Origin: Endozoicomonas sp. G2_2
GTDB taxonomy: Bacteria > Pseudomonadota > Gammaproteobacteria > Nevskiales > Salinisphaeraceae
Length of the DNA stretch: 64,000 bases
Direction: 5' to 3'
Assembly (NCBI RefSeq): GCF_017744135.1
Contig: NZ_JAGHQU010000002.1
Coordinates: 346,419 to 410,418 of the forward strand
Shown: piece after piece, positions 1 through 12,844 of the stretch
Numbering within the stretch: position 1 is the first letter of the stretch
Layout of the letters: every line of letters starts with the position of its first letter
Program-made: the position numbers and the translations under genes
Notes under the pieces: generated by a model
Told to the model about the DNA's origin: nothing
Seen by the model: only the letters and a program-made list of their open reading frames with translations
Databases searched by the model: none

Positions 1-2142
<2,142 letters not shown>

Positions 2143-2154
2143 CTAGCCGAAAGC

Positions 2155-3477
2155 CTACGCGCGGACAACGCGCAGCGTACCGTCCATCAGGCGATGACGC
2201 CAGACGACCGTGCCGATCGCGTGCTCCGATACCTGTGCCATCCGCGGATGGCGCCAGATGCCCGGCACGACGATCAGTTCGCCGTTCAGATGGATCAAGG
2301 GCATGCGCTCACGTACCCAGGGCGCGACCCGGGCTTCGCGCAGAACGTCCTTGAGGCGCCGATGGGTCCCGCCGGCCTGGCGCAGACGCTCGCCGCCGCG
2401 ACGAAACGCCACCGTGAGCGTCGGCATCGCCGCGCCGCCAGACTCCAAGACCAGCGAGCCGCATTCGTTCGGCAGATGCAGGGTGTTACGGCCGGTCCAG
2501 GCGATCGCATCGACTTCAGGTACCGTGTCCAGCGCCGGCATCGCATGAAGCCGGCCATCGAAAAGCCGCACGTCGGTCTGGGCGAACCGCACGCAGGGGC
2601 TGGCAGTCAGGCTCGCATCAGTCAGGCGCAGGATTTGCGCAAGCTGGCGATGGTCCGGCGTGTCGCGCCCAGCGCGCGTGAGCCAATGTCTTACCGCCTG
2701 CTTGCGCCGGGCAAACGACAGCGCCTTGAGCGCCTCGCAGGACAAGGTCCCCGCGCGATCGCGGACGCGATCGAAATCGGCGGTTGCCAGCGCCTCGATC
2801 GCTTCGCGTGCCTCCTGCGTATAGGTGGCCGCGCGCGACAGCGTTGCCGCGGCGGCAGGCCAGCGTGTTTCGATCAGGGGCAGCACTTCGCTGCGAATGA
2901 AACTGCGCGCGACATGCGGATCGTGATTGCTCGGGTCCTCGATCCAGTCCAGCTCGTGGCGCGCCGCATAGGCCCGGATATCCGACCGCGCAATATCCAG
3001 CCATGGCCGCCAGTGTACGCGCTCCGCAAACGCCGCCGTCGATGGCATGGACGCCAAGCCGTCGGGCCCGCTACCGCGTAACGCCTGGAGCAGGAAGGTT
3101 TCGGCCTGGTCGTCGCGGTGATGCGCCGTGACAAAGGTTTCACCGGCCGCCAGCGCGCCGGCGATCGCCTCATAGCGCGCCTCGCGTGCCGCGCCCTCCA
3201 TGCCGCCCCCGCGGCCGTCGACACGCACGTCGAGACGAGTGAAAGCAATGTCCCAAGCCTGACAAACCGCACGACAATGCGCGGCCCAGGCCTCCGCTTC
3301 GGGCTGCAGGTGGTGACAGACATGAACACCGCGCAGCGGGATCGCAGGCGCACGGGCCGCGAGCGCATGGAGCAAGGCCGTGGAGTCCAGACCGCCGCTG
3401 AACCCGACCGCCAGGCCCGCGGTGCCATCCGGCGGCGCGGCCAGAGCGTCGGCCAGCGCCGCGAACCGGTCGTTCAC
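2155..3477 (-). CDS. tilS: tRNA(Ile)-lysidine synthase
   Basis: ATP-dependent enzyme that converts C34 of the CAU anticodon of minor tRNA-Ile to lysidine, so that it reads AUA and is charged with Ile. The PP-loop motif SGGLDS sits at residues 27-32, followed by the N-type ATP pyrophosphatase domain. The C-terminal domain includes a conserved [18 protein letters not shown] block. At 440 aa it matches gammaproteobacterial TilS. Its ATG overlaps the accA stop by four bases (ATGA), giving the accA-tilS coupling seen in many gammaproteobacteria. Confidence 0.96.
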   Translation of the reverse strand: MNDRFAALADALAAPPDGTAGLAVGFSGGLDSTALLHALAARAPAIPLRGVHVCHHLQPEAEAWAAHCRAVCQAWDIAFTRLDVRVDGRGGGMEGAAREARYEAIAGALAAGETFVTAHHRDDQAETFLLQALRGSGPDGLASMPSTAAFAERVHWRPWLDIARSDIRAYAARHELDWIEDPSNHDPHVARSFIRSEVLPLIETRWPAAAATLSRAATYTQEAREAIEALATADFDRVRDRAGTLSCEALKALSFARRKQAVRHWLTRAGRDTPDHRQLAQILRLTDASLTASPCVRFAQTDVRLFDGRLHAMPALDTVPEVDAIAWTGRNTLHLPNECGSLVLESGGAAMPTLTVAFRRGGERLRQAGGTHRRLKDVLREARVAPWVRERMPLIHLNGELIVVPGIWRHPRMAQVSEHAIGTVVWRHRLMDGTLRVVRA

Positions 3478-4445
3478 CCCACGAGCTTGAAGTCTCCGAA
3501 CGCCATCCAGCGCTTGTAACGCGTCTCAAGCAGTTCGTCGACGCTCATGTGCTTGAGCCGCGACATGTTGGAGAGCAGGCGCTCGCGCATCTGCTCCATC
3601 AGCTGCTTGGGATCGCGGTGGGCGCCGCCCAGCGGTTCCTCGAGCACTTCGTCGACTAGCTTCAGACGATGCAGATCCTCGGAACCGACCTTCATGGCTT
3701 CGGCCGCGTCTTCGGCCCGCTCGGCGGATTTCCACAGAATCGAGGCACAGCCTTCCGGCGAGATCACCGAGTAGATGCTGTACTGGAGCATCATCAGATG
3801 ATCGCCGACGCCGACCGCCAGCGCGCCGCCGGAACCGCCTTCGCCTACGACCGTGCACAGGATCGGCACGCGCAGGCGCGCCATCTCGAACAGATTGCGC
3901 GCGATCGCCTCCGATTGGTTGCGTTCCTCGGCGCCGATGCCGGGATAGGCGCCGGGCGTGTCGATGAACGTCAGCACCGGCATGTTGAAACGCTCGGCAA
4001 GCTTCATCAGGCGCAGCGCCTTGCGATAGCCCTCGGGGCGCGGCATGCCGAAATTGCGATGGATCTTTTCCTTGGTGTCGCGGCCCTTCTGGTGACCGAT
4101 CACCATCACCGACTGGCCGCCCAGGCGTGCAGTGCCGCCGATGATGGCGCGATCATCGGCATAGGCACGATCACCGTGCAGTTCCACGAAATCCGTGAAC
4201 ATGCCGTTGATATAGTCTTCCGTGTAGGGGCGCAGCGGATGGCGCGCCATCTGGGCAACCTGCCACGTCGACAGCTTGCCGAAGATCTGCTCGGTGAGGC
4301 TGCGGCGCTTGCCCTCGAGCTTGGTGATCTCTTCGTTGAGATTGACCTCGCTGCCGTCCGCGACAAAGCGCAGCTCCTCGATCTTTTCCTGCAGCTCGGC
4401 GATCGGCTGTTCGAAATCGAGATAGTCGAGGTTTTTCTGCGCCAT
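3474..4445 (-). CDS. accA: Acetyl-CoA carboxylase carboxyltransferase subunit alpha
   Basis: Alpha half of the carboxyltransferase that moves the carboxyl group from biotin to acetyl-CoA, giving malonyl-CoA for fatty acid synthesis; works with AccD. At 323 aa it is close to the E. coli length of 319. It begins with the typical N-terminus [19 protein letters not shown] and carries the crotonase-fold motifs [15 protein letters not shown] and [15 protein letters not shown]. It lies 30 bases after the dnaE stop and overlaps tilS by four bases. The dnaE-accA pairing is conserved in E. coli. Confidence 0.98.
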   Translation of the reverse strand: MAQKNLDYLDFEQPIAELQEKIEELRFVADGSEVNLNEEITKLEGKRRSLTEQIFGKLSTWQVAQMARHPLRPYTEDYINGMFTDFVELHGDRAYADDRAIIGGTARLGGQSVMVIGHQKGRDTKEKIHRNFGMPRPEGYRKALRLMKLAERFNMPVLTFIDTPGAYPGIGAEERNQSEAIARNLFEMARLRVPILCTVVGEGGSGGALAVGVGDHLMMLQYSIYSVISPEGCASILWKSAERAEDAAEAMKVGSEDLHRLKLVDEVLEEPLGGAHRDPKQLMEQMRERLLSNMSRLKHMSVDELLETRYKRWMAFGDFKLVG

Positions 4446-4475
4446 CGTGATTGCTGTGTCTTTCCGCGGTGCGGT

Positions 4476-7400
4476 TTATTGAACGGGGGTCTGTCCGCGA
4501 CGATAACGTACTTGCACCTGATCCGCACCCACGAGATGCCTTAGATCGGCAAGCAATTCGTCGCAGATGCGCACCCGCGTCTCGCCAAGCGTGAATACCG
4601 CCCGCGCCCGATCGTTGGCATAGCGCAGCACGACGTCGCAGCCGGCTTCGGTGCGATGCCGATCCACACAGCCGGCGAGCGCCTCGATATCGGGTACCGT
4701 CGGCGCCTGCAGCTTGAGCAGCACGCGGCTGGCGTAGCGCGCCCGCGCCTCGCCGATATCCATCACCGTGTTCGCATTCAGCCGGAAACCGTCGGTGAAA
4801 TCGTCGTATTGCAGATTGCCTTCGACGATGACCAGCTTGTCCGCGGCCAGTAGATGTCCGTATTCGGCCGCCTTTTCCTCGAACAGCGGGCATTCGATAC
4901 GACCGCTGCCGTCGTCGAGCACCACGATGATGCGCTTGCCTTTCTTCATGCGCCGCACCTCGACCACCAGCCCGGCCACGATCGCGCTGCGCTTGTTGCC
5001 GCGCCGGCCGCGCCCGCCCTCTTCCGGGCGCGGCATGGCCGCAATCTGATCAGCGATCTTGCCGTTGGTCATCAGCGCGAGTTCGTCTTCCCAGGCCTTG
5101 ATCGGATGGCCGGTCAGATATAGACCCAGCGTGTCGCGCTCGGCCTTGAGGCGTTCGTCCTCCGGCCATTCCGGGCGTTCTTCGAGCGGCGGGCCCATGT
5201 TGTCGGCGGCGTCCTCCGCCAGGCCGAACATGTCGTTCTGGCCCGCACTCGCCGCACTGCGGTCCTGTTCGGCCGCGGCAAGCGCGCGGGTCAGGCCCTG
5301 CATGAGGCTGGCGCGATTCGGCCCGAGCGCATCCAGCGCGCCGGCGTTGATCAACGCCTCCAGCGCGCGGCGATTGGCCTTGGAGGTATCGATACGCCGG
5401 CAGAAATCGTAGAGGTTGGCGTAGGCCCCGTTGTCGCGGCGCTCGACGATCACCGAGTCGATCGCACCCTTGCCGAGGCCCTTGATCGCGCCCAGGCCGT
5501 AGCGGATGGTCTTGTCGTCGACGACCGAGAAATCGTATTCGGAGTTGTTCACGTCTGGCGGCGCCACCTCGATATCCATGCGGTGGCATTCGTCGATCAT
5601 GATCACGACCTTGTCGGTGTGATCCATGTCCGCCGAAAGCACGGCCGACATGAAATCGGCCGGGTAATGCACCTTCAGCCAGGCGGTCTGGTAGGTAAGC
5701 AGTGCATAGGCCGCCGAATGCGACTTGTTGAAGCCGTAGCCGGCGAATTTCTCGACCAGGTCGAAGATGTAGGCGGCGGTGTTTTCTTCGATATTGTTCT
5801 CGACCGCACCCTTGATGAAGCCGTCACGCTGCTTGGCCATCTCCTCGGGCTTTTTCTTGCCCATCGCGCGGCGCAGCAGGTCGGCACTGCCCAGCGAATA
5901 GCCGGCCAGCACCTGCGCAATCTGCATCACCTGCTCCTGATACAGAATGACGCCGTAGGTCGGCTCCAGCACCTCTGCCAGGCTATTGTGCGGGTAAACC
6001 ACCTTCGCGCGGCCGTGCTTGCGGTCGATGAAGTCCTCGACCATGCCCGACTCCAGCGGGCCCGGGCGATAAAGCGCGACGAGCGCGATGATGTCCTCGA
6101 AGGCGTCCGGCTTGAGCCGCTTGATCAGCCGCCGCATGCCCGAGGATTCCACCTGGAAAACCGCGGTGGTATCGCCGGCCTTGAGCAGATCGAAAGTGCC
6201 CTTGTCGGTCATGCCGATCGAGCGCACGTCGATCGGCGCCTTGTCCTGGCGCGCCAGGCGCTCGTTGGCCACGCGCACGGCACGGTCGATGATGGTGAGC
6301 GTGCGCAGGCCGAGAAAGTCGAACTTGACCAGGCCGACCGCCTCGACATCGTCCTTGTCGAATTGCGTGACGCGGTTGTTGCCGCCCGCCTCGCAATAGA
6401 GCGGCGTGAACTCGATCAGGTCGTCCGGTGCGATGACCACGCCGCCGGCATGCTTGCCGGGGTTGCGGGACAGGCCTTCGAGCGCCAGCGCCAGATCGAG
6501 CAGATAACCGATCTCCTCGTCTTCCTTGGACTGGCGCAGCTCCTCGGACTCCTCCAGCGCACGCGTGAGCGTCATGTCCGGTGCGAACGGCACCTGCTTT
6601 GCAATGCGATCGACCAGGCCGTAGGGGTGGCCGAGCACACGCCCCACGTCGCGCACCACGGCGCGCGCGGCCATGGTGCCGTAGGTGATGATCTGACTGA
6701 CCTTTTCCTTGCCGTAGGCTTCGGCCACGTATTCGATGACGCGGTCGCGCCCGTCCATGCAGAAGTCGACATCGAAGTCGGGCATGGATACACGTTCGGG
6801 GTTGAGAAAGCGCTCGAACAGCAGGTCGTATTCCAGCGGGTCGAGGTCGGTGATGCCCAACGCGTAGGCCACCAGCGAACCGGCGCCCGAACCACGGCCG
6901 GGCCCGACCGGCACGCCGTTCTCGCGCGCCCAGCGAATGAAGTCCGCCACGATCAGGAAGTAGCCGGGAAAACCCATGGTCTTGATCACGTCGAGTTCGT
7001 GATCTAGACGCTTGTCATAGACAGGCTGCTCCTTGGCGCGTCTGTCCGCGTCCGGGAACAGATCGGCCAGGCGCTCGGCAAGCCCGCGCTCGGATTCGGC
7101 GCGCAGGAAGGAGGCGGCGTCGTGCTCGGGCGGCACCGGGAAATTCGGCAGCACGTTCTCGCCGAGCGTGAGCTGCAGATTGCAGCGCTGTGCGATCTCC
7201 ACCGTGTTCTCGACCGCCTCCGGCAGGTCCGAGAATAGCTCGACCATCTCCTGCGGCGTCTTCAGATACTGGGCTGGCGTGTAGTGCTTGGGCCGACGCG
7301 GATCGGCGAGCGTATAGCCGCCGTGAATAGCGACACGCGCCTCGTGGGCTTCGAAGTCGTCGGCGTGTGGGAAACGCACGTCGTTGGTCGCGACCAGCGG

Positions 7401-7976
7401 GATATCGTGCCGCAGCGCGAGCGCCACGGTCTCGGACAGCCAAGCGGCCTCGCCCTGTCGGTCACAGCGCGTGACTTCGAGATAATAGCGATCGCCGAAT
7501 ACCTGCTGCCAGCGTGCGGCCTGCGCATCGGCCAGTTCGGGCTTGCCGGCCATGAGCGCGGCGCCGGTGTCGCCGACCATCCCGCCCGAGAGCGCGATCA
7601 GCCCCTCGGCCTTTTCCTCGACCCATTCACGCCGGCAGAGCACCTGCCCTCGGTTCTGGCCATGCAGATAGGCGCGTGTGAGCAATTCGCAGAGATGGCG
7701 ATAACCGTCACGATGCTGGGCGATCAGGGTCAGCCGCGACGGTGTTTCCTGGGGCCCTTCGTCGATATGGAAATCCACGCCCACGATCGGCTTGACGCCG
7801 GCACCGAGCGCGGCCTTGTAGAACTTGACCATGCCGAACAGATTGACGTTGTCCGTGATGGCCACGGCCGGCATGCCCGCATCGCGCGTCTGGGACAGCA
7901 GCGGCTTGATCCGCACGATGCCGTCGGACAGCGAATACTCGGTATGCACACGAAGATGAACGAATTCAGCAGGCAT
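4476..7976 (-). CDS. dnaE: DNA polymerase III subunit alpha
   Basis: Replicative C-family polymerase subunit, 1166 aa from the chosen start (E. coli 1160). The N-terminal PHP domain begins FVHLRVHTEYSLSDG. The palm catalytic motif PDFDVDFCMDGR puts the metal-binding aspartates near residues 399 and 401, matching E. coli D401/D403. The fingers, tandem helix-hairpin-helix and OB-fold regions follow. I chose the ATG at 7976 because the family N-terminus starts there. The reading frame stays open for another 40 codons upstream, but that stretch has no family similarity that I recognise. No good ribosome-binding site is visible. Confidence 0.97.
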   Translation of the reverse strand: MPAEFVHLRVHTEYSLSDGIVRIKPLLSQTRDAGMPAVAITDNVNLFGMVKFYKAALGAGVKPIVGVDFHIDEGPQETPSRLTLIAQHRDGYRHLCELLTRAYLHGQNRGQVLCRREWVEEKAEGLIALSGGMVGDTGAALMAGKPELADAQAARWQQVFGDRYYLEVTRCDRQGEAAWLSETVALALRHDIPLVATNDVRFPHADDFEAHEARVAIHGGYTLADPRRPKHYTPAQYLKTPQEMVELFSDLPEAVENTVEIAQRCNLQLTLGENVLPNFPVPPEHDAASFLRAESERGLAERLADLFPDADRRAKEQPVYDKRLDHELDVIKTMGFPGYFLIVADFIRWARENGVPVGPGRGSGAGSLVAYALGITDLDPLEYDLLFERFLNPERVSMPDFDVDFCMDGRDRVIEYVAEAYGKEKVSQIITYGTMAARAVVRDVGRVLGHPYGLVDRIAKQVPFAPDMTLTRALEESEELRQSKEDEEIGYLLDLALALEGLSRNPGKHAGGVVIAPDDLIEFTPLYCEAGGNNRVTQFDKDDVEAVGLVKFDFLGLRTLTIIDRAVRVANERLARQDKAPIDVRSIGMTDKGTFDLLKAGDTTAVFQVESSGMRRLIKRLKPDAFEDIIALVALYRPGPLESGMVEDFIDRKHGRAKVVYPHNSLAEVLEPTYGVILYQEQVMQIAQVLAGYSLGSADLLRRAMGKKKPEEMAKQRDGFIKGAVENNIEENTAAYIFDLVEKFAGYGFNKSHSAAYALLTYQTAWLKVHYPADFMSAVLSADMDHTDKVVIMIDECHRMDIEVAPPDVNNSEYDFSVVDDKTIRYGLGAIKGLGKGAIDSVIVERRDNGAYANLYDFCRRIDTSKANRRALEALINAGALDALGPNRASLMQGLTRALAAAEQDRSAASAGQNDMFGLAEDAADNMGPPLEERPEWPEDERLKAERDTLGLYLTGHPIKAWEDELALMTNGKIADQIAAMPRPEEGGRGRRGNKRSAIVAGLVVEVRRMKKGKRIIVVLDDGSGRIECPLFEEKAAEYGHLLAADKLVIVEGNLQYDDFTDGFRLNANTVMDIGEARARYASRVLLKLQAPTVPDIEALAGCVDRHRTEAGCDVVLRYANDRARAVFTLGETRVRICDELLADLRHLVGADQVQVRYRRGQTPVQ

Positions 7977-8160
7977 AGATTGTGGTCGGTCGGGGTCGCG
8001 AGTGGGTCGATCGAGTCGGACAACAACAGCCGCGTTCGCCGATTGCGCAGGCAGCGGCGGGCGGTTGTTAGCCGGCCCGGTCATTCTAACGAGCATTGGC
8101 GCGGGCCGGGTTTACGCCGCGCGGCCTGTGCCCCGCGAAAGCCCGCCACGCCAGCGGCGG
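7977..8160. other. Intergenic spacer between rnhB and dnaE
   Basis: A 184-base GC-rich spacer upstream of dnaE. On the minus strand there is a TAGAAT hexamer (bases 8083-8088) that could be a -10 element, but no recognisable -35 lies 16-18 bases before it. I see no terminator or small gene here. It may hold a dnaE promoter or be a leader of the upstream operon. Confidence 0.3.
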
Positions 8161-8793
8161 TCAGATCATGAGACCGTCGAAATTCATCTGACGGGCGCCC
8201 GCGGCCCGCGCGACCGGCGCAAAACTGCGCCGATGAATGGGCGTGACGCCCTGCGCCTCGATCGCGGCGCGGTGCGTTGCCGTGCCGTAGCCCTTGTGTT
8301 GCGCAAAGCCGTAGCCGGGATAGACGTCGTCATAGGCGACCATCTGCCGATCACGCGCGACCTTGGCGATGATCGACGCCGCGCTGATGGCCGGCACATG
8401 GCCGTCGCCGCCGATCACGGTGCGTAGCGGGCGCGCGAGTGGCGGCGCCTGATTGCCGTCGACCCAGGCGGCCGCTGGCGTCAAATGCAGCGCGGCGACC
8501 GCCCGCTGCATCGCGAGCAGGCTGGCCTGGAGAATGTTGAGGCGGTCGATTTCTTCCGGCGACGCCTCGGCGATCGCATAAGCAAGCGCGCGTGCGCGGA
8601 TCTTTTCATCCAGGCGCTCACGATCGACTGCGCTGAGCGCCTTGGAATCCGTCAGCCCGCGCGGCAACGGCCGCGGCGCCAGGATGACTGCAGCCGCCAC
8701 GACCGGCCCGGCCAGCGGCCCGCGCCCGACCTCGTCGACACCGGCAACGAGCGGACAGGCAAAACGCGTGGTTCGGCGAGCGCGAGCGCTCAT
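8161..8793 (-). CDS. rnhB: Ribonuclease HII
   Basis: Endonuclease that cuts the RNA strand of RNA-DNA hybrids and starts ribonucleotide excision repair at single embedded ribonucleotides. The hallmark motif [14 protein letters not shown] places catalytic Asp20-Glu21, and the later WVDGN Asp belongs to the same DEDD set. Length 210 aa is normal. Its start overlaps the lpxB stop by four bases, the conserved lpxB-rnhB coupling of E. coli. Confidence 0.97.
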   Translation of the reverse strand: MSARARRTTRFACPLVAGVDEVGRGPLAGPVVAAAVILAPRPLPRGLTDSKALSAVDRERLDEKIRARALAYAIAEASPEEIDRLNILQASLLAMQRAVAALHLTPAAAWVDGNQAPPLARPLRTVIGGDGHVPAISAASIIAKVARDRQMVAYDDVYPGYGFAQHKGYGTATHRAAIEAQGVTPIHRRSFAPVARAAGARQMNFDGLMI

Positions 8794-9950
8794 CGTCGCG
8801 CCGCCACCAGGTCGGCGACGGCCCGCGCCGCGCGCCGGTCCGCATCGAGGGCAAGCTGTTCGTGGATCGAATCGAAGGCATCGGTCTGCTGCTGGCGTGC
8901 GGTCGAGGACTGCAACAGCCGGAACACCCAGGGGCCGATCATCTCCGCGCGCGCATCGGTCTGCAGAAACTCGGGTACCAGGGCCCGTCCCGCCAGCAGG
9001 TTGGGCATGCTCACATGCTCGATCTTGATCAGGTCGAGGCCGCGAGCAATGGCGTAATTCGTCTGCGAGAGCATATAGGCGACCACCATCGGCGTCTTCG
9101 CCAGCAGTGCCTCGAGCGTGGCGGTGCCGGATGCGAGCAGCAGCACGTCGACCGCGCGCATCGCTTCGCGCGAACGTCCGTCGATCAGCGTGATATCCAG
9201 ATCATTACCGGCGTCACGAAGCTGCGCTTCGAACAGGGCACGCATCCGCGGATTCGCCATGGGCGCAACGAAGCGCAGGCCCGGCCGGCGTCGCTGCAGC
9301 CAGCGCGCGGTCTCGATGAACAATGGGCCGAGGCGGCGAACCTCGGCGCCCCGACTGCCCGGCAGCAGTCCCACGAGCGCGTCGTTCGCGGGCAGCGCCA
9401 GCGCGGTTCTCGCGGCCGCGCTGTCGGGGTGTAGCGGCAATTCGTTCGCCAGCGGGTGGCCCACGAAGGTCACCGGAATATCGAAACGACGGAAGAACGC
9501 CTCTTCGAAAGGAAAGATCGCGAGCAGCAGATCGACCGCCTTGCGAATACTCCGGGTGCGCCCCTGCCGCCACGCCCATGCGGTCGGACAGACGTAGTGC
9601 ACGGTGGTCACACCGCACCGCCGCAGGCGCATCTCCAAGGCCGTATTGAAGGCCGGCGCATCGATACCGATGAACGCCGCGACATCGCGACCGCGCACAT
9701 GGTTGAACAGCTGCCGGCGCAGCCTGAGCAGACGCGGAATCTCGCCCACCACCTCGCTGACGCCGAACAGCGACAACTGTTCGATATCCGCCAGCGACGT
9801 GCAGCCCTCGGCGCGCATGAGCGGGCCGGTAACGCCTTCGAAGCGCGCCGCCGGGTAGTGCTGGCGCAGCGCGCGCATCAGTCCGGCACCAAGCGCGTCG
9901 CCGGACTGCTCGCCGGCGACGATCACGAACAGGGGCGCGTCGGTGGCCAT
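8790..9950 (-). CDS. lpxB: Lipid-A-disaccharide synthase
   Basis: Peripheral inner-membrane glycosyltransferase (GT19) that joins UDP-diacylglucosamine and lipid X to form the lipid A disaccharide. 386 aa against 382 in E. coli. It starts with the family signature [17 protein letters not shown] and contains [28 protein letters not shown] and [13 protein letters not shown]. It is separated from lpxA by 17 bases in the lpxD-fabZ-lpxA-lpxB operon and overlaps rnhB by four bases. Confidence 0.97.
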   Translation of the reverse strand: MATDAPLFVIVAGEQSGDALGAGLMRALRQHYPAARFEGVTGPLMRAEGCTSLADIEQLSLFGVSEVVGEIPRLLRLRRQLFNHVRGRDVAAFIGIDAPAFNTALEMRLRRCGVTTVHYVCPTAWAWRQGRTRSIRKAVDLLLAIFPFEEAFFRRFDIPVTFVGHPLANELPLHPDSAAARTALALPANDALVGLLPGSRGAEVRRLGPLFIETARWLQRRRPGLRFVAPMANPRMRALFEAQLRDAGNDLDITLIDGRSREAMRAVDVLLLASGTATLEALLAKTPMVVAYMLSQTNYAIARGLDLIKIEHVSMPNLLAGRALVPEFLQTDARAEMIGPWVFRLLQSSTARQQQTDAFDSIHEQLALDADRRAARAVADLVAARR

Positions 9951-9967
9951 GCCGGCGCGTCCGTGCG

Positions 9968-10741
9968 CTAGCGAATGATGCCGCGTTCGGCCTGCTCCAG
10001 CGACTCCAGCATCAGCTGCACCGAGGCGCTCGACTGGGCCGGTTCCCGCAACGCATCGCGGGCCTGTTCCAGGCGCAGTTTGGATCGGTAGATGGTGCGG
10101 TAAGCGCGCTTGGCCGCGGCGACCTCTTCTTCGCTGTAGCCGCGACGACGCATGCCGACCGAATTGATGCCGTGCGGCACCGCGGGTGCCCCGGCCGAGC
10201 GCACGAATGCCGGTACGTCCTGCTGTACGCCGCTGCAGTACGCGAGGAACGCCATCGTCCCGACGCGCCGGAACTGATAGACCAGCGCAAAACCGGCGAG
10301 GATGCAGTAATCCCCGATACGGACATGGCCGGCCAGGCTTGCGCCGTTGGCCATGGTGATGCCGTTACCGAGCACACAATCGTGCGCGACGTGGGTATAG
10401 GCCATCAGCAGATTGTCGTCGCCGATGATCGTTTCGCTCTGATCGATCGTGGTGCCGCGGTGCACGCTGCAGTATTCGCGGAAGGTGTTGCGGTCGCCGA
10501 TCGTCAGCCGCGTCGGTTCGCCGGCGTATACGCGATGCTGCGGTTCCGCACCGAGCGAAACGAACTGGAAGACGTTGTTCTCGTGCCCGATCGTCGTGTG
10601 GCCTGAAATGACCACGTGCGGACCGATCCGCGAACCGGCGCCGATCTTTACGTGCGGCCCGATGACGCTGAACGGGCCGATATCGACATCGTCTGCGATC
10701 TGCGCTTCGGGGTGGACCTGGGCGCTGGGATCAATTGGCAT
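9968..10741 (-). CDS. lpxA: UDP-N-acetylglucosamine O-acyltransferase
   Basis: First enzyme of lipid A synthesis; it moves a 3-hydroxyacyl chain from acyl carrier protein to the 3-OH of UDP-GlcNAc. It is a left-handed beta helix of hexapeptide repeats (for example VDIGPFSVIGPHVKIGAGSR), with the catalytic His in the AYTHVAHDCVLGN segment and an alpha-helical C-terminal domain. Length 257 aa is normal (E. coli 262). The start overlaps the 3' end of fabZ by 11 bases, implying tight coupling. Confidence 0.97.
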   Translation of the reverse strand: MPIDPSAQVHPEAQIADDVDIGPFSVIGPHVKIGAGSRIGPHVVISGHTTIGHENNVFQFVSLGAEPQHRVYAGEPTRLTIGDRNTFREYCSVHRGTTIDQSETIIGDDNLLMAYTHVAHDCVLGNGITMANGASLAGHVRIGDYCILAGFALVYQFRRVGTMAFLAYCSGVQQDVPAFVRSAGAPAVPHGINSVGMRRRGYSEEEVAAAKRAYRTIYRSKLRLEQARDALREPAQSSASVQLMLESLEQAERGIIR

Positions 10742-11201
10742 CTGCGGCCTCCGGCTGCTCGTCCGGCTTCGCGGGAATCGCCATCAACTGGGCGCGACAG
10801 GCGAGTTCATCACCGACCCAGGCCTCGGCATCGAAGCGCCAGATCCGCTTCTTGGCCGAACCGATCACAATCTTCAGCAGCAGCTGATCGCCCGGCACGA
10901 CCTGGCGCTTGAAGCGCGCCTTGTCGATGCCGGCGAAATACACGATGGTGCCATCCGCCGAGTTCACCGTGCGCATGCCCAGGATGAGCCCGGCCTGCGC
11001 GAGCGCTTCCAGAATCAACACACCCGGCATCACCGGATGGCCCGGAAAATGCCCGGGGAAGAACGGCTCGTTGATGGTGACGTTCTTGATTGCGGTGATC
11101 GACTGGCCGGGTTCGCATTCGAGCACGCGGTCCACCAGCAGGAAGGGGAACCGGTGCGGCACCATGCGCATGATGGCCCGGATGTCGTCTTGCTCGCTCA
11201 T
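10731..11201 (-). CDS. fabZ: 3-hydroxyacyl-[acyl-carrier-protein] dehydratase
   Basis: Dehydrates 3-hydroxyacyl-ACP in fatty acid elongation and so competes with LpxA and LpxD for the same precursor. It is a hotdog-fold protein of 156 aa. The active-site His is in PGHFPGHPVMPGV and the Glu in LILEALAQAG. It begins exactly one base after the end of lpxD and overlaps lpxA, placing it inside the lipid A operon as in E. coli. Confidence 0.97.
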   Translation of the reverse strand: MSEQDDIRAIMRMVPHRFPFLLVDRVLECEPGQSITAIKNVTINEPFFPGHFPGHPVMPGVLILEALAQAGLILGMRTVNSADGTIVYFAGIDKARFKRQVVPGDQLLLKIVIGSAKKRIWRFDAEAWVGDELACRAQLMAIPAKPDEQPEAADAN

Positions 11202-12248
11202 TCACTGATCTCCACTGGAGGGGGCATCCCGCTCGACGCGCCGAAGCCGTTGCTCGATCCGGTCGAGCTGACGGAACAGCGCCAGACGCTTGCGCCATGT
11301 CCCTGCCGGCATGGCGCGAAAGGTTGACGAGTATACCCCGCTGTCTTCTATGTTCTTCGGAACCTGGCTGGCCGCCGTGATGATCACGCCATCGGTGATG
11401 CTCACATGATCGCCGATACCGACACCGCCACCGATCATGCAGTTCGCGCCGATCGTGCAGGAACCGGCGATCCCGGTACAGCCTGCGATCACGGTATGCG
11501 CACCGATCGCGCAGTTGTGTCCGATATGCACCTGGTTGTCGATCTTCACGCCCGGCGCGATTCGGGTGTCTTCGAGCGCGCCGCGGTCGATGGTGGTGCC
11601 GGCACCGATCTCGACGTCGTCGCCGATCTCGACACCCCCCATCTGTGGAATCGCCTCCCAGCCGCCGCCGTTGTGCACGAGCCCGAAGCCACGCGCACCG
11701 ATCACGGCGTTCGGCTCGACGCTCACACGCTCGCCGAGCCGCACATTGTCGCCAATGCTGCAGTTGCTCGCGATCGTGGATTGCGCGCCGATACGGCAAC
11801 CGGCGCCCACCACCGTGTTCGCACCGATGACCACCCCGGCTTCGACAGTGCTGCCCGCGCCGATGACCGCATGGGGGCCGATATGCGCCTCGGCGTGCAC
11901 ATCGGCGGATGACTCGACCACGCTGGCCGGGTGAATGCCCGGCCGCGGGCGATCGCGCTCGAAAAGCGCTGCGATGCGCGCAAAGGCCAGCCGGGGTTGA
12001 TCGGCCACAAGCACGGGCAGCGCGCTCGCATCGACGAGCGATTCGGGCACGATCACGGCCGCCGCCGCACTCTCGGCAAGCGCTTGGCTGTTGGCCGCAC
12101 CTTCGGCAAACGCAATGCAGCCGGCACGGCCCGGCGTGAGCGCGCAGACACCCGATATCGGGGTGTCGCCCGTGCCACGCGGGCACTCGAGGTCGAAACG
12201 TTCGGCCAGCGCGGCCAGCGTGAGCGCGGCCTCGGGCTGCGACACCAT
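11202..12248 (-). CDS. lpxD: UDP-3-O-(3-hydroxyacyl)glucosamine N-acyltransferase
   Basis: Third step of lipid A synthesis: adds the N-linked 3-hydroxyacyl chain to the glucosamine. 348 aa (E. coli 341). An N-terminal uridine-binding domain (about residues 1-100) is followed by a left-handed beta helix with many hexapeptide repeats and the catalytic His in the VHIGHNCAIGAHTV segment, then a C-terminal helix (LFRQLDRIEQRLRRVE). It lies four bases after skp and abuts fabZ. Confidence 0.97.
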   Translation of the reverse strand: MVSQPEAALTLAALAERFDLECPRGTGDTPISGVCALTPGRAGCIAFAEGAANSQALAESAAAAVIVPESLVDASALPVLVADQPRLAFARIAALFERDRPRPGIHPASVVESSADVHAEAHIGPHAVIGAGSTVEAGVVIGANTVVGAGCRIGAQSTIASNCSIGDNVRLGERVSVEPNAVIGARGFGLVHNGGGWEAIPQMGGVEIGDDVEIGAGTTIDRGALEDTRIAPGVKIDNQVHIGHNCAIGAHTVIAGCTGIAGSCTIGANCMIGGGVGIGDHVSITDGVIITAASQVPKNIEDSGVYSSTFRAMPAGTWRKRLALFRQLDRIEQRLRRVERDAPSSGDQ

Positions 12249-12252
12249 GCGG

Positions 12253-12807
12253 CTAGCCGCCCTTCAATTCGGCAAGAATCTCGTCGGTGACGTCCACGGC
12301 ATCGCTGGTATAAAGCACGCCGTCGCCCAAAATCAGGTCATAGCCGTTATCGTCGGCGTACTGATCGATGACCTCGAGAATGTCGGCGCGCATCTGGTCG
12401 AATTCCTTCTGTTCGGCGTCGCTGACGTCGTCGTTGTATTTGCTGCGCTGCATCTGCAGTTCGCGCTGGCGGTCGCGAATGTCGCTCTGCAGGCTTTCGC
12501 GATCACCCTCGCTCATCACAGAGCCATCCTGGGACAAACGATCCATGTCCTGGCGCAGCGCATTGGACTGTGCCTCGAGCTCGTTCTTGCGCTTGGCAAA
12601 CTGGCTGGCCATGCTCGTCTTGGCACGGGCGGCCTGCGGCGACTCACTCACCACACGGGCCACGTCCACCACGCCGATCCGCAACGCTTGTGGCGCGGCC
12701 TCGCCCTGGCCGGCCGTAGCGTCCGCGGCTTCCTGGGCCATTGCCGCCGGGCCGGCCAGGCCGAGCAGGACGACCACGAATGCGCGTTTGAGCGGTAGGT
12801 AAGTCAT
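12253..12807 (-). CDS. skp: Periplasmic chaperone Skp/OmpH
   Basis: Trimeric periplasmic holdase that escorts unfolded outer-membrane proteins to BamA. A Sec signal peptide is clear (MTYLPLKRAFVVVLLGLAG, then cleavage after AMA). The mature part has the IGVVDVARVVSESPQA strand segment and long charged coiled-coil arms (about residues 65-150). I chose the ATG at 12807 because it gives the signal peptide and has a GAGG element just upstream. Length 184 aa. It sits between bamA and lpxD, as in most gammaproteobacteria. Confidence 0.94.
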   Translation of the reverse strand: MTYLPLKRAFVVVLLGLAGPAAMAQEAADATAGQGEAAPQALRIGVVDVARVVSESPQAARAKTSMASQFAKRKNELEAQSNALRQDMDRLSQDGSVMSEGDRESLQSDIRDRQRELQMQRSKYNDDVSDAEQKEFDQMRADILEVIDQYADDNGYDLILGDGVLYTSDAVDVTDEILAELKGG

Positions 12808-12844
12808 GCGACCTCGCTTGATCGTCTGTCGTACCGGCGACCGC